A DNA stretch of 64,000 nt from RGIG4140 sp045655105 (GCA_045655105.1 JAZOOQ010000006.1:4261-68260); one strand, 5' to 3'. Shown: positions 1 to 8,442, counted from the first letter of the stretch. Notes: a model not told the origin generated them from the sequence alone. Numbers and translations: made by a program.

Positions 1-2
1 AC

Positions 3-203
3 GATGAAGGGTTTGTTTGTATGGGAAATATAAGAATTTCTGAAGAAAAAAAATTTCTTTTGCTTAATCGTGTAACAGATTTAAGTATTGACAATGCTTT
101 ATGGATTTGGCTATCTGATTGGATGATTGAAAATAAACTTAAGGCAGATATTTACCATGTTGATGATGTTTTTTCATTAAAGTTTTTATCTGAAGCTTTG
201 TGA
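3..203 (+). CDS. C-terminal end of an unidentified protein (5' truncated)
   Basis: The reading frame is open from the first bases of the window (starting at base 3) to a TGA at 201-203. An in-frame ATG at 21 is probably internal because no Shine-Dalgarno sequence precedes it. The visible 66 residues are mixed charged and aromatic, with no membrane segment or motif I recognise. They end in SLKFLSEAL. The 160 bases between this stop and ileS are T-rich and show no hairpin terminator. Without the upstream part no function can be proposed. Confidence 0.45.
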   Translation, partial: DEGFVCMGNIRISEEKKFLLLNRVTDLSIDNALWIWLSDWMIENKLKADIYHVDDVFSLKFLSEAL

Positions 204-365
204 TTTAAAACACTTTGATTGATGTGTTCATTTTAAGTTTTTTCTTTTTGGTTTAAAATTTTCTTTAAAATCTCCTTTTTTGCTTGATTTTTTTAAGTTT
301 TTTTGGCATAATTTCACCCTGATAAATACTGAAAATCATTTAGTTATAAAGTAAGGAAAGAAAAT

Positions 366-3300
366 ATGTCACAACAAAAATATTATCCGCAGTTAAATTC
401 GCGTATAAGTTTTCCTGAAATGGAAAAAGAAATAATCGCTTATTGGGAAAAAGAAAAAACGTTCCAAAAGTCGATTGATATTCGAAAAGAAGCCGAAGAA
501 TTTGTTTTTTATGATGGTCCTCCATTTGCCAATGGATTGCCACACTATGGGCATATTATGATTTCCTATGTAAAAGATACAATTGCTCGTTTTCAAACAA
601 TGAACGGTAAACGCGTTGAGCGTCGTTTGGGTTGGGATTGTCATGGTCTTCCAGCTGAAATGGCTGCTGAAAAAGAATTAGGCGTTTCAGGGCATAAAGC
701 AATTGAAGAATTTGGCATTCAAAAATTTAATGATTTTTGCCGAACAAATGTTTTGAAATATTCAACAATTTGGACGGATATGTTCCGTAGAATTGGTCGT
801 TGGGTTGATTTTGATAATGATTATAAAACAATGGATCTTCCTTTTATGGAATCAATTATCAATAATTTTAAACAATTATACGATAAAGGTCTTGTATATG
901 AAGATTATCGTGTTCAACCATATTCATGGTGCGCTCAAACACCAGTTTCAAATTTTGAAGTGAACTTGGGCTATCGCGATAAAACAGATACGGCGATTAC
1001 TGTTTTATTTAAACTTGAAAATGGGATGAATGTTCTTGTTTGGACAACAACCCCTTGGACACTTCCTTCAAACTTAATGTTGGCTGTTGGTGAAGAAATT
1101 GATTATGCCATTATGCAAGAAGGAGATGAAAAATATATTTTAGCAGAAGCGTTGCTTGGAAGATATAAACAACAATTGCAACATGCTGAACGTGTTGGAA
1201 CAATGAAAGGTTCAGAGTTGGTTGGCCTTTCTTATACACCTATGTTCCCATATTTTAAAGACTTAAAAGAAAAGGGTTGTTTTAAAGTTTTAAAAGGCGA
1301 ATTTGTTTCCGTTGAAGATGGTACTGGTGTTGTTCATATTGCCCCAGGGTTTGGTCAAGATGACTTTGATGCTTGCCGTTCATTGGATCCTGAATTCCCT
1401 GTTGTTTGCCCTGTGGATGAAGCTGGATGTTTCACAGCGGAAGTTCCTGATTATCAATCACGCCAAGTTTTTGATACAAACGAAGATATTATGGTTTGGT
1501 TGAAGGAAAACCGTCTTTTAGTTAAAAAAGAACAAATCACTCACTCTTATCCATATTGTTGGAGAACGGATACGCCACTTATTTATAAAGCTATGAGTGG
1601 TTGGTTTGTAAAAGTTTCTGATTTCAGAGATGAAATGGTTGCTTTAAATGAACAAATTACTTGGACGCCAGATCACTTAAAGAGTGGTCGTTTTGGAAAA
1701 TGGCTTGAAGGTGCCAGAGATTGGTCAATTTCAAGAAATCGTTTCTGGGGAACGCCAATTCCTGTTTGGAAGTCAGATAATCCGGAATTCCCAAGAATTG
1801 ATGTTTTTGGATCTATTCAAGAAATTAAAGAAAAAACAGGAATTGAGGTAACGGATTTGCATCGTCCAATTATTGATGATGTTGTTTATAAAAACCCTGA
1901 TGATCCATCAGGAAAAACAATGATGCGCCGTGTAACAGATGTTTTTGACTGTTGGTTTGAATCTGGTTCTATGCCAGAAGGTCAACTTCATTATCCATTT
2001 GAAAATAAAAAATGGTTTGAAGATCATTTCCCAGCAGATTTCATTGTTGAAGCTATTGATCAAACACGTGGTTGGTTCTATACGCTTCATGTTTTGGGCA
2101 CAGCGCTTCACCATAAACCAGCTTATAAAAACTGTTTGTGCACAGGTTTAATCATGGCTGAAGGAGGCGTAAAGCTTTCTAAAAAACTAAAGAATTATCC
2201 GGATCCATATGTTGTTTTAGATTCAATGGGATCTGATGCTTTACGTTGGTTCTTGGTTTCATCTCCTGTTATTAAAGGCGGTAATGTGATGATTGACCAA
2301 GAAGGTAAAGAAGTTGCAAAAGCTGCTCGTAAGGCTTTAATGCCACTTTGGAATGCTTTCTATTTCTTCTGTTTATATGCAAATGCAGAAGGAATTAGAG
2401 CAACTAAAACAGTTGGTTCTGATGATGTGTTAGATAGATATATTCTTTCAAAAGTGAAAGTTTTAGCTCAAGATGTTAAAAAATCAATGGAAGAATATGA
2501 TATCAACCAAGCATGTGCAGATTGTGCTGAATTTTTGGATATTTTAAATAACTGGTACATCCGTCGTTCACGCACGCGTTTTTGGGATGGAACTGATTTA
2601 ACAGCCTTTAATGTTTTATACACTGTTTTAATCACAATTGCAAAAGTGATGGCTCCATTAATGCCAATGATGTGTGAATATGTTTATCGCTCATTAACAG
2701 AAAAAGAATCTGTTCACTTAAGATCATATCCAGATGTAAGCGCATTAACAGATGATGTTGAATTAATGGAAAAAATGGATTTGGTTCGCACCATTTCTTC
2801 AACAGCTAAAGCTATTCGAGAAGAACATCGCTTGCGTAACCGTTTGCCATTGCGTTCAATGACAATTGCAGGAACAAGCGTTGAAAAACTTTATGAATTT
2901 GCTGAAGTTTTAAAAGAAGAAGTAAATGTTAAAGATATTGTTTTCAAAACAGATATCAATGAAGTTGCAGATACATTCCTTTATTTAAAAACGCCACTTA
3001 TTGGAAAGAGATTAGGTCGTTTTATGAAAGATATTATGGCTGAATCAAAAGGAAATAATTGGAAGAAAAATGAAGATGGAACATTATCTATTGCTGGCCA
3101 AATTTTAACACAAGAAGAATACGAATTGCGTCTTGTTTTAAAAGAAGGTTTGCAAGGTCAAGCATTGCCAGATAATACAGCGGTGATCCAATTGGATACA
3201 GAAGTTGTTCCAGAACTTGAAAAAGAAGGTATTGCAAGAGATTTTGTTCGCATGATTCAATCATTAAGAAAAGAAAAAGGATTTGATGTTTCAGATCGCA

Positions 3301-3473
3301 TTCAATTATCTTTTGCAACAGATTCTTCTTTGGTTAAAGAAGCAATTGCTGAACATGAAGCTTATATTAAAGATCAAGTTTTAGCAGTTGAAATTAAACA
3401 AACAACAAACTCTTTAATGAAACAAGAAGAATTAGGTGATTCAAATATTTCATTTGATGTTGTGAAAAACTAA
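366..3473 (+). CDS. ileS: Isoleucyl-tRNA synthetase, eukaryote-like type
   Basis: Charges tRNA-Ile with isoleucine in the cytoplasm. The 1035 residues show the class I signature HYGH at residues 60-63 and a KLSKK (KMSKS-type) loop at 603-607. The CP1 editing domain has its Thr-rich peptide (WTTTPWT) at 226-232. An anticodon-binding region follows at about 680-850. Length, the KLSKK form and the lack of the C-terminal zinc-finger cysteines typical of ordinary bacterial IleRS point to the second, eukaryote-like IleRS class. That class also occurs in Rickettsiales and Chlamydiae and is often mupirocin-insensitive (family knowledge, not tested here). The ATG follows AAGGAAAG by about 6 bases. The usual partner lspA is not next door: a terminator follows immediately. 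Confidence 0.97.
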   Translation: MSQQKYYPQLNSRISFPEMEKEIIAYWEKEKTFQKSIDIRKEAEEFVFYDGPPFANGLPHYGHIMISYVKDTIARFQTMNGKRVERRLGWDCHGLPAEMAAEKELGVSGHKAIEEFGIQKFNDFCRTNVLKYSTIWTDMFRRIGRWVDFDNDYKTMDLPFMESIINNFKQLYDKGLVYEDYRVQPYSWCAQTPVSNFEVNLGYRDKTDTAITVLFKLENGMNVLVWTTTPWTLPSNLMLAVGEEIDYAIMQEGDEKYILAEALLGRYKQQLQHAERVGTMKGSELVGLSYTPMFPYFKDLKEKGCFKVLKGEFVSVEDGTGVVHIAPGFGQDDFDACRSLDPEFPVVCPVDEAGCFTAEVPDYQSRQVFDTNEDIMVWLKENRLLVKKEQITHSYPYCWRTDTPLIYKAMSGWFVKVSDFRDEMVALNEQITWTPDHLKSGRFGKWLEGARDWSISRNRFWGTPIPVWKSDNPEFPRIDVFGSIQEIKEKTGIEVTDLHRPIIDDVVYKNPDDPSGKTMMRRVTDVFDCWFESGSMPEGQLHYPFENKKWFEDHFPADFIVEAIDQTRGWFYTLHVLGTALHHKPAYKNCLCTGLIMAEGGVKLSKKLKNYPDPYVVLDSMGSDALRWFLVSSPVIKGGNVMIDQEGKEVAKAARKALMPLWNAFYFFCLYANAEGIRATKTVGSDDVLDRYILSKVKVLAQDVKKSMEEYDINQACADCAEFLDILNNWYIRRSRTRFWDGTDLTAFNVLYTVLITIAKVMAPLMPMMCEYVYRSLTEKESVHLRSYPDVSALTDDVELMEKMDLVRTISSTAKAIREEHRLRNRLPLRSMTIAGTSVEKLYEFAEVLKEEVNVKDIVFKTDINEVADTFLYLKTPLIGKRLGRFMKDIMAESKGNNWKKNEDGTLSIAGQILTQEEYELRLVLKEGLQGQALPDNTAVIQLDTEVVPELEKEGIARDFVRMIQSLRKEKGFDVSDRIQLSFATDSSLVKEAIAEHEAYIKDQVLAVEIKQTTNSLMKQEELGDSNISFDVVKN

Positions 3474-3493
3474 AATACTCTACTTTGTTTTTA

Positions 3494-3527
3494 TACTCTG
3501 CGCTTTTTAAGCGCAGAGTATTTTTTT
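3494..3527 (+). terminator. Rho-independent terminator of ileS
   Basis: Perfect 10-bp stem TACTCTGCGC / GCGCAGAGTA with a 7-base loop, followed by seven T residues. It lies 20 bases after the ileS stop. Confidence 0.93.
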
Positions 3528-3576
3528 ATAAAAAACTTTCTTTTTCTATAAACTTCTTCTTGCATAAAAAATAAAA

Positions 3577-3591
3577 TTAACTTATTGTTAA
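3577..3591 (+). promoter_or_regulatory. CtrA-box in the ctrA promoter
   Basis: TTAA-N7-TTAA (TTAACTTATTGTTAA) is the full consensus for the alphaproteobacterial regulator CtrA. A third TTAA follows at 3598-3601. The site lies 36 bases before the ctrA start codon, where autoregulatory sites are expected. The motif is AT-only, so chance occurrence in this genome is not negligible. The location upstream of ctrA itself is what gives it weight. Confidence 0.6.
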
Positions 3592-3627
3592 GAAAGGTTA
3601 ATAAATTCTATCTAAAAAAGGGGCGAT

Positions 3628-4314
3628 ATGCGTATTTTACTTATCGAAGATGACAAAACGGTTAGTCAAAATATCTCATTGATTTTAAAAAGAGAAAATA
3701 TAGTTGTTGATTGTTCTTTTAAAGCCGAAGATGGCCTTGAAGATGCGCGTCATTATGAATATGATTTAATTATTTTAGATTTAGGGTTGCCTGATATGGA
3801 TGGTTGCGAAGCGGTTCGAAAACTGCGAGGGATGCAAATTGCAACACCTGTTTTGGTTTTATCTGGAATGGCGGCAATTGATAAAAAAGTTAAAGCTTTG
3901 GCTTTTGGCTGTGATGATTATTTAACAAAACCATTTGATTCTCGTGAACTTGTGGCAAGAATTAATGCACTTGTTCGTCGTTCAAAAGGTTATTCTGAAA
4001 ATATTATCAGAACGGGCGGTATGGAAGTTAATTTAAATTCAAAAATTGTTACTATTACAGGAAAAACGTTGCACTTAACAAGCAAAGAATATGCGCTTTT
4101 TGAGTTGTTAGCTTTAAGAAAAGGTGCAACAATTAATAAAGAACAATTTTTAAACCACCTTTATGGTGGAATGGATGAACCTGAAGGAAAAATTATTGAT
4201 GTTTTCTTATGTAAAATCAGAAGAAAAATTGAAAAACTTTCTCCACAAGAAGATTATATTCAAACTGTTTGGGGCAGGGGATATATTTTAAAAGATTTAC
4301 CGGTTCTTCAATAA
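3628..4314 (+). CDS. ctrA: Cell-cycle response regulator CtrA
   Basis: OmpR-type DNA-binding response regulator, master regulator of cell cycle and polar development in alphaproteobacteria. The receiver domain (1-115) has the acidic pair D8/D9, phospho-acceptor D51 (the same number as Caulobacter CtrA) and the KPF lysine. The winged-helix domain (about 125-225) carries the CtrA hallmark stretches LHLTSKEYALFELL, FLNHLYGGMDEPEGKIIDVF and TVWGRGY. A purine-rich AAAAAAGGGGCG precedes the ATG. It is a single-gene unit between two terminators, with a TTAA-N7-TTAA box upstream that suggests autoregulation. The receiver is more diverged from textbook CtrA than the DNA-binding domain, which is nearly canonical. 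Confidence 0.93.
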   Translation: MRILLIEDDKTVSQNISLILKRENIVVDCSFKAEDGLEDARHYEYDLIILDLGLPDMDGCEAVRKLRGMQIATPVLVLSGMAAIDKKVKALAFGCDDYLTKPFDSRELVARINALVRRSKGYSENIIRTGGMEVNLNSKIVTITGKTLHLTSKEYALFELLALRKGATINKEQFLNHLYGGMDEPEGKIIDVFLCKIRRKIEKLSPQEDYIQTVWGRGYILKDLPVLQ

Positions 4315-4390
4315 AAAAATAATGAAAATTATATAGTTTAAAAAAAATAGATTTTAGAAATATAATTTATTAGTTTAAGTTTATAACAAA

Positions 4391-4417
4391 AAACGCCTTC
4401 TTTTTTAGAAGGCGTTT
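4391..4417. terminator. Bidirectional terminator between ctrA and the OMP gene
   Basis: 10-bp stem AAACGCCTTC / GAAGGCGTTT with a 7-base loop. T runs flank it on both strands, which suits the convergent genes on either side. Confidence 0.85.
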
Positions 4418-4437
4418 TCGTTTGAACTAAATTTAAA

Positions 4438-5268
4438 TTAGAAGCCAAGGCGTAATCTTAAACCGATTTGATTGCCATGAATATCTTCTTTATGTTCTTC
4501 ACCATCAATGATGTATTTGCCGTAAGCACTTAAAGCAACATTTTTTGTGAAGTGATAAGCAGCTTCAATGCCATAGCTATATATGCGTTCTTCATCATAT
4601 TCATCATACTCAACGCTCAATTGATGATCCATTGAAACTTTCATTTTTGGGCAATATGAATATAACCCTGCTGTTCCAGTATATTTGAGTTCATTGTCAT
4701 CATCTTGGCTTTGGAAAACAGGAACTTCAACTGTACCAGCTAAATATGGTGTCCAGTAACCTAATTTATAACCGACTTTTGCACCAACTTTAGCATATTT
4801 GTAAGTTCCACTAAAACCAGCATTGGGTTCTATAAGATTAATTAAATCATCTGGGAAACCATAATATGAATGATTTTCTTCTTGTCCATAAGCTAAGAGT
4901 GATTGAACTTTTAAAGCACCATCTGAAACAAGATTGTATTTTGATGTGATTTCAAAATTAATGTTTCTATCTTTATTATCTGTTACGCTGTTGACATAGT
5001 CAGATAATGTTCCCTTTGCCCAAGCATTTGAAACTGTTGCACCTAATGACCAAGCATTTGACAAACCATATTCTAAAGTTTGTGTTGCTGTATGTGCATA
5101 GGTTTTGAGACGGAGGTCGTCTTTATAAGTTCTTGTTGAATAATCATAAGATGTTGTTGAAAGAATGCCCCCTTCAGCTGGAACATAGAATGGGTTTGTT
5201 GATTCAACAGCCATTGCTGATGTTGCAAGGCTCATAGCGCCTAACAATAAAAATGTTTTTTTAAACAT
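4438..5268 (-). CDS. Outer-membrane beta-barrel protein
   Basis: 276 residues with a Sec signal peptide (MFKKTFLLLGAMSLATSAMA, cleavage after AMA). The mature part alternates polar and aromatic residues and ends in GLRLRLGF, the terminal phenylalanine expected of a barrel strand read by the BAM machinery. Repeated YxxGxxxxY-like and KVGxKxGY strands fit a small (about 10-12 strand) barrel. The precise family is not recognised; an autotransporter-like or general porin-like OMP is possible. The ATG is preceded by AAGGAG. It is monocistronic, with its own structured promoter/leader region at 5302-5427. Confidence 0.75.
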   Translation of the reverse strand: MFKKTFLLLGAMSLATSAMAVESTNPFYVPAEGGILSTTSYDYSTRTYKDDLRLKTYAHTATQTLEYGLSNAWSLGATVSNAWAKGTLSDYVNSVTDNKDRNINFEITSKYNLVSDGALKVQSLLAYGQEENHSYYGFPDDLINLIEPNAGFSGTYKYAKVGAKVGYKLGYWTPYLAGTVEVPVFQSQDDDNELKYTGTAGLYSYCPKMKVSMDHQLSVEYDEYDEERIYSYGIEAAYHFTKNVALSAYGKYIIDGEEHKEDIHGNQIGLRLRLGF

Positions 5269-5301
5269 AATAACTCCTTATTAAAAAGTTTTTATTTATA
5301 C

Positions 5302-5324
5302 GCAGGACCCTCCTGCTGATTATA
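5302..5324 (-). promoter_or_regulatory. OMP gene -10 box and 5'-end stem-loop
   Basis: On the minus strand a perfect TATAAT (5319-5324) is followed after two bases by a GC-rich hairpin, GCAGGA-GGG-TCCTGC (5302-5316). The transcript would therefore begin with or just before a stem-loop, about 35 bases upstream of the start codon. 5'-terminal hairpins stabilise some OMP mRNAs (ompA is the known example). No good -35 lies 16-18 bases away, which suggests activator dependence. Confidence 0.5.
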
Positions 5325-5372
5325 CTTTAGCTAATCATAATTAAATATGCAACAAAAATGTAACGTTTCATC

Positions 5373-5427
5373 GAATCGCGATTCTTTTTTTATTAAATTA
5401 TTATCGAATCGATTCAAATATTGATTC
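5373..5427. promoter_or_regulatory. Paired GAATC palindromes / GANTC cluster
   Basis: GAATCGCGATTC at 5373-5384 and GAATCGATTC at 5406-5415 are perfect palindromes with centres 32 bp apart (about three helical turns). A further GATTC lies at 5423-5427. Together these make five GANTC sites in 55 bp. They could be a dimeric regulator's operators for the leftward OMP promoter, CcrM methylation sites, or both. The rest of the 400-base gap between the OMP gene and the small NrdD-like gene is T-rich and shows no coding frame. Confidence 0.5.
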
Positions 5428-5565
5428 TCTTTATAAACAAAGACTTTTAGTTTTTTTAACATTTTTTGGTCTTTTTTTTAGTCTAAAAACACTCTTTTTT
5501 TGTGTAGTTTAAAAAATGTGAAAATATTTATTTTTCAATATGATATAAAAAATTAAAAAAAGCTA

Positions 5566-5595
5566 TTGACAATCAAACTTCACTCTTTGTATGAA
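5566..5595 (+). promoter_or_regulatory. Promoter of the small NrdD-like gene
   Basis: TTGACA at 5566-5571 with TATGAA at 5590-5595, an 18-base spacer. It gives a leader of roughly 65 bases before the ATG at 5669. Confidence 0.5.
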
Positions 5596-5668
5596 TAAAT
5601 TATAAGGTGCACCTATGAATGGGTTAAGCAATAAAAAGTTTAAAACAAAAAGAGAAAGGAACTAAAAA

Positions 5669-5854
5669 ATGACAGATGCAGAAATCTTGAAAGCAAATGA
5701 AAATGAACGTCAATCTGTTGAATGTTGGACACGCGTAATGGGTTATTTCCGTCCATACAGTCATTTCAATAAAGGCAAAAAATCTGAATTTGAAGAAAGA
5801 CAATGGTTTATTGAAGAAAAAGCTTGTTGTTCATGTGAAATTAAAGCAGCTTAG
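5669..5854 (+). CDS. Small stand-alone NrdD C-terminal-like protein
   Basis: 61-residue cytoplasmic protein. Residues 19-45 (ECWTRVMGYFRPYSHFNKGK and following) match the short C-terminal region of anaerobic ribonucleotide reductase (NRDD family), where CxRVxGYxRPVxxFNxGKxxE is typical. A CCSC cysteine cluster sits near the C-terminus, as expected for the zinc or radical-handling part of NrdD. No full-length reductase is adjacent. Such mini-proteins occur free-standing in anaerobes; whether they act as a detachable activity module or as an iron/zinc or redox sensor is unknown to me. The ATG is preceded by AGAAAGGAAC. It is monocistronic, with its own promoter and terminator. Confidence 0.7.
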   Translation: MTDAEILKANENERQSVECWTRVMGYFRPYSHFNKGKKSEFEERQWFIEEKACCSCEIKAA

Positions 5855-5871
5855 AAGTTCTCTCTTGATGA

Positions 5872-5898
5872 AAATGCCCTTTTAAAGGGCATTTTTTT
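5872..5898 (+). terminator. Terminator after the NrdD-like gene
   Basis: 10-bp stem AAATGCCCTT / AAGGGCATTT with a 3-base loop, running into a T tract. Confidence 0.88.
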
Positions 5899-5948
5899 AT
5901 TGTGAAAAATATAACTTTTTTATATCTTAAAATAAAGGAGTTTTGATC

Positions 5949-6713
5949 ATGATTAGAATTATTGTATTTTTATTTTTAATATTATTAACCCCTCTTACTT
6001 CATTTGCCAATTATTCTGAAGCAGATTTAAGAGCCAAAAATGTTCCAGAACGTTATGAAAAAAGATTAGAGGATTTGGTGAAATATCTGATTGAGCCATA
6101 CAAAAAAAATGATGAATTAAAAGCAAGAGTTATTTTCGCATGGATAGGATATCATGTTGAATATGATATGTTTAAATATGATGTGATTAGTGAAAAGAAA
6201 AAAGGGGCGCGTTATACAAAAAGAAAAATGCGAACTGGAGATGCCTTTAAAACAAGAGTTGGTGTTTGTGGTGATATTGCGGATTTATATGAACGCATGG
6301 CAAGACTTGCTGGTTTAGAAGTGGAATATATTACTGGATATGCTGGAAATAATTTAACAATGGATGATTTAGAAGATTCTGGGCATGCTTGGAATGCGGT
6401 TAAAATTAATAAAAAATGGCATTTCGTTGATGCAACATGGGGAATGAGTGGTGATTATACAGCATTTAACAATGTTGATTCATTGGCAGAACATAGAAAA
6501 GAAATTAGAAAAAGACGCAGAGGGGATGTTGATGTAAATGCAAACAGATCATTGAATAGTGAGTGGTTTTTGGTATCTCCAGAAAAAATGATTAAAACGC
6601 ATTTTCCTAAAAGAGATAAACATCAACATTTAAATCGTTCGGTTGATATGAAAAAAGTTTTTAGAGAAAATAAAAGACGTATGGAAAAAGAAAAAAGAGG
6701 TAACAAAAGATGA
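5949..6713 (+). CDS. Secreted transglutaminase-like cysteine protein
   Basis: 254 residues with an N-terminal signal peptide (hydrophobic to residue 18, cut near SFA-NYS). The transglutaminase-like fold is shown by a complete triad: C107 in GVCGDIA, H146 in SGHAWNAV and D161 in HFVDATWG. Such periplasmic proteins act as peptidases or cross-linking enzymes; the substrate cannot be read from sequence. The C-terminal 60 residues are strongly basic. The ATG at 5949 is chosen because AAGGAG lies 8 bases upstream; a TTG at 5943 is not needed. The stop overlaps the alr start by 4 bases, so the two are translationally coupled. Confidence 0.8.
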   Translation: MIRIIVFLFLILLTPLTSFANYSEADLRAKNVPERYEKRLEDLVKYLIEPYKKNDELKARVIFAWIGYHVEYDMFKYDVISEKKKGARYTKRKMRTGDAFKTRVGVCGDIADLYERMARLAGLEVEYITGYAGNNLTMDDLEDSGHAWNAVKINKKWHFVDATWGMSGDYTAFNNVDSLAEHRKEIRKRRRGDVDVNANRSLNSEWFLVSPEKMIKTHFPKRDKHQHLNRSVDMKKVFRENKRRMEKEKRGNKR

Positions 6714-7777
6714 TTTATTCTCAATCGGTTTTAACAATTGATTTAAATGCATTAAAAGAAAATTATTTGTTTTTGAAAAAAACAGCCCCTAAAAGTATTT
6801 CTGCTGCGGTTGTTAAAAATAATGCATATGGGTTAGGGATTGAACGAGTTGTTCCTGCGTTGATGGATGTTGGGTGTAATGATTTTTTTGTTGCATTGGC
6901 ATGTGAAGGTGAACGCGTTCGTAAAATGGCGCCTAACGCAAATATTTATGTGTTACAAGGTATTGGAGACGATTCGTTAAATTTATTTCAAACCCAAAAA
7001 TTAATACCAGTTATTTCAACACCAAATATGTTACATTTTTGGATGAAAAACAAAATTGAAGGAATTAAACCCATTTTAAACATTGAAACGGGTCTTAATC
7101 GTTTAGGGTTTAGAAAAAAAGATATTCTTAATTTAACTGAAGAAGAAAAAAAAGAATTTTCATTTCTTTTATCTCATCTTTCTTGCGCAGATGAACCGTA
7201 TCATTTTATGAATAAACATCAAATTGAAAAATTTAATGAGATAAAAAAATTATTTCCAAATTTAAGATCAACTTTATCTGCTTCTGATGGTGTTTTTTTA
7301 GGAGAAAATTTTCAAAAAGATATGGTTCGTTTAGGAGCTGCTATGTATGGGTTAAATACAGCTCCTGATAGGCAAAATAAAATGAAACCAGTTGTTTATT
7401 TAAAAGCGCCTGTTCTTCAGATCGTTGATGTGTCAGATGGAGAATATGTTGGATATGGGGCTGCATATAAAGCTAAAAAGAAAATGAAAGTTGGTATAGT
7501 TTCTATTGGTTATGCAGATGGTCTTCCCCGCTCATTGATGGGAAGAGGGCGTGTGTTTTTTAATGGGCAGGAAATAAGACTTATTGGAAGATTATCTATG
7601 GATAATTTAATGTGTGATGTCACAGATGTAAAAGGTCTAGAAGAAGGATTATTTGTTGATGTTTTAAATGAGCATTACACTGCGGATGATATGGGTTCTG
7701 ATGCCGGAACAATTGGATATGAAATTTTGAATGGTATCTGTAAATCAGGACGAGTTCAAATAATTGAAAAAAAATAA
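6710..7777 (+). CDS. alr: Alanine racemase
   Basis: PLP enzyme that interconverts L- and D-alanine for peptidoglycan synthesis in the cytoplasm. 355 residues, normal length. The PLP lysine is K36 in the signature VVKNNAYGLG. The second catalytic base, Tyr, is Y249 in VGYGAAY, and the SIGYADG stretch of the family follows. The start codon overlaps the stop of the transglutaminase-like gene (ATGA), so expression is coupled to a secreted cell-envelope protein. It ends in a symmetrical terminator shared with the convergent recombinase gene. Confidence 0.95.
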   Translation: MIYSQSVLTIDLNALKENYLFLKKTAPKSISAAVVKNNAYGLGIERVVPALMDVGCNDFFVALACEGERVRKMAPNANIYVLQGIGDDSLNLFQTQKLIPVISTPNMLHFWMKNKIEGIKPILNIETGLNRLGFRKKDILNLTEEEKKEFSFLLSHLSCADEPYHFMNKHQIEKFNEIKKLFPNLRSTLSASDGVFLGENFQKDMVRLGAAMYGLNTAPDRQNKMKPVVYLKAPVLQIVDVSDGEYVGYGAAYKAKKKMKVGIVSIGYADGLPRSLMGRGRVFFNGQEIRLIGRLSMDNLMCDVTDVKGLEEGLFVDVLNEHYTADDMGSDAGTIGYEILNGICKSGRVQIIEKK

Positions 7778-7778
7778 A

Positions 7779-7806
7779 TTAAACGGCACTTTTCAGTGCC
7801 GTTTAA
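7779..7806. terminator. Bidirectional terminator alr / recombinase
   Basis: 12-bp perfect stem TTAAACGGCACT / AGTGCCGTTTAA with loop TTTC, between convergent genes. Confidence 0.8.
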
Positions 7807-7811
7807 AGTTT

Positions 7812-8408
7812 TTAATATCCAGCATTTCTTAAATAATTATATACTGTTTTTGAACTAACGCCTAAACGTTTAGCAATTTTTGTTTTTGCTAATCCTTGTT
7901 GATAAAGATGAATAAGTTCTTTTTCTTTTCCATCAAGGATATGTGTTTTATTTTTAGATCCTTTTTTTCGACCTAATTTTTTTCCAACAGATTTTAACCG
8001 GGATAAAGCTTCTTTAGTTCGTTGACTAATCAAGTTTCTTTCAATTTCTGCTGAAAGCGAAAAAGCAAAAGCTAATACTTTACTTTGAATGTCGGATCCT
8101 AAACGATAATTATCTTTAATGGTCCATACTTTAATATTTCTTTGCATGCAATAATTTAAAATAGTCATAACCTGAAAAAGGTTTCTTCCTAATCTTGAAA
8201 TTTCGCTACAAATTAAAATATCTCCAGATTTTAATTTCTTAATGTATTTTCCAAGTTTTCGATATTCAACATCTTTTGTTCCGCTAACTGTTTCAGTTAT
8301 CCAAACAGAAACGAGAAGTTTTTCTTTTTTTGTAAATTCAATAATTTCAAATTCTTGATTTTCGAGAGTTTGTTTGTCTGTACTGACACGAATATACGCA
8401 TAAATCAC
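7812..8408 (-). CDS. Mpi-type serine site-specific recombinase (copy 1)
   Basis: Small serine recombinase of the resolvase/invertase family: an N-terminal catalytic domain with YIRVSTDKQ (nucleophile S9, R7), the SRLGRN and EIERNLISQRTKEAL helices, a basic linker with KKLGRKKGSKN, and a C-terminal helix-turn-helix (AKTKIAKRLGVSSKTVYNYL). At 198 residues it matches the invertase group related to Bacteroides Mpi, which flips promoters. I place the start at GTG 8408 because GGAG lies 6 bases before it and the protein then begins at the conserved first strand. ATGs at 8420 and 8450 lack ribosome sites. About half its residues are shared with the second copy at 23745. No transposase or invertible segment is obvious next to it. 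Confidence 0.85.
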   Translation of the reverse strand: MIYAYIRVSTDKQTLENQEFEIIEFTKKEKLLVSVWITETVSGTKDVEYRKLGKYIKKLKSGDILICSEISRLGRNLFQVMTILNYCMQRNIKVWTIKDNYRLGSDIQSKVLAFAFSLSAEIERNLISQRTKEALSRLKSVGKKLGRKKGSKNKTHILDGKEKELIHLYQQGLAKTKIAKRLGVSSKTVYNYLRNAGY

Positions 8409-8442
8409 ATGAATCTCCATTTCTAAAAATGCCCAAAAAATC

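Noticed and set aside
204..365. Possible T-box or other riboswitch before ileS
   Set aside because: The gap is only 160 bases of T-rich sequence with no antiterminator-like hairpin. T-boxes are also not expected in alphaproteobacteria.
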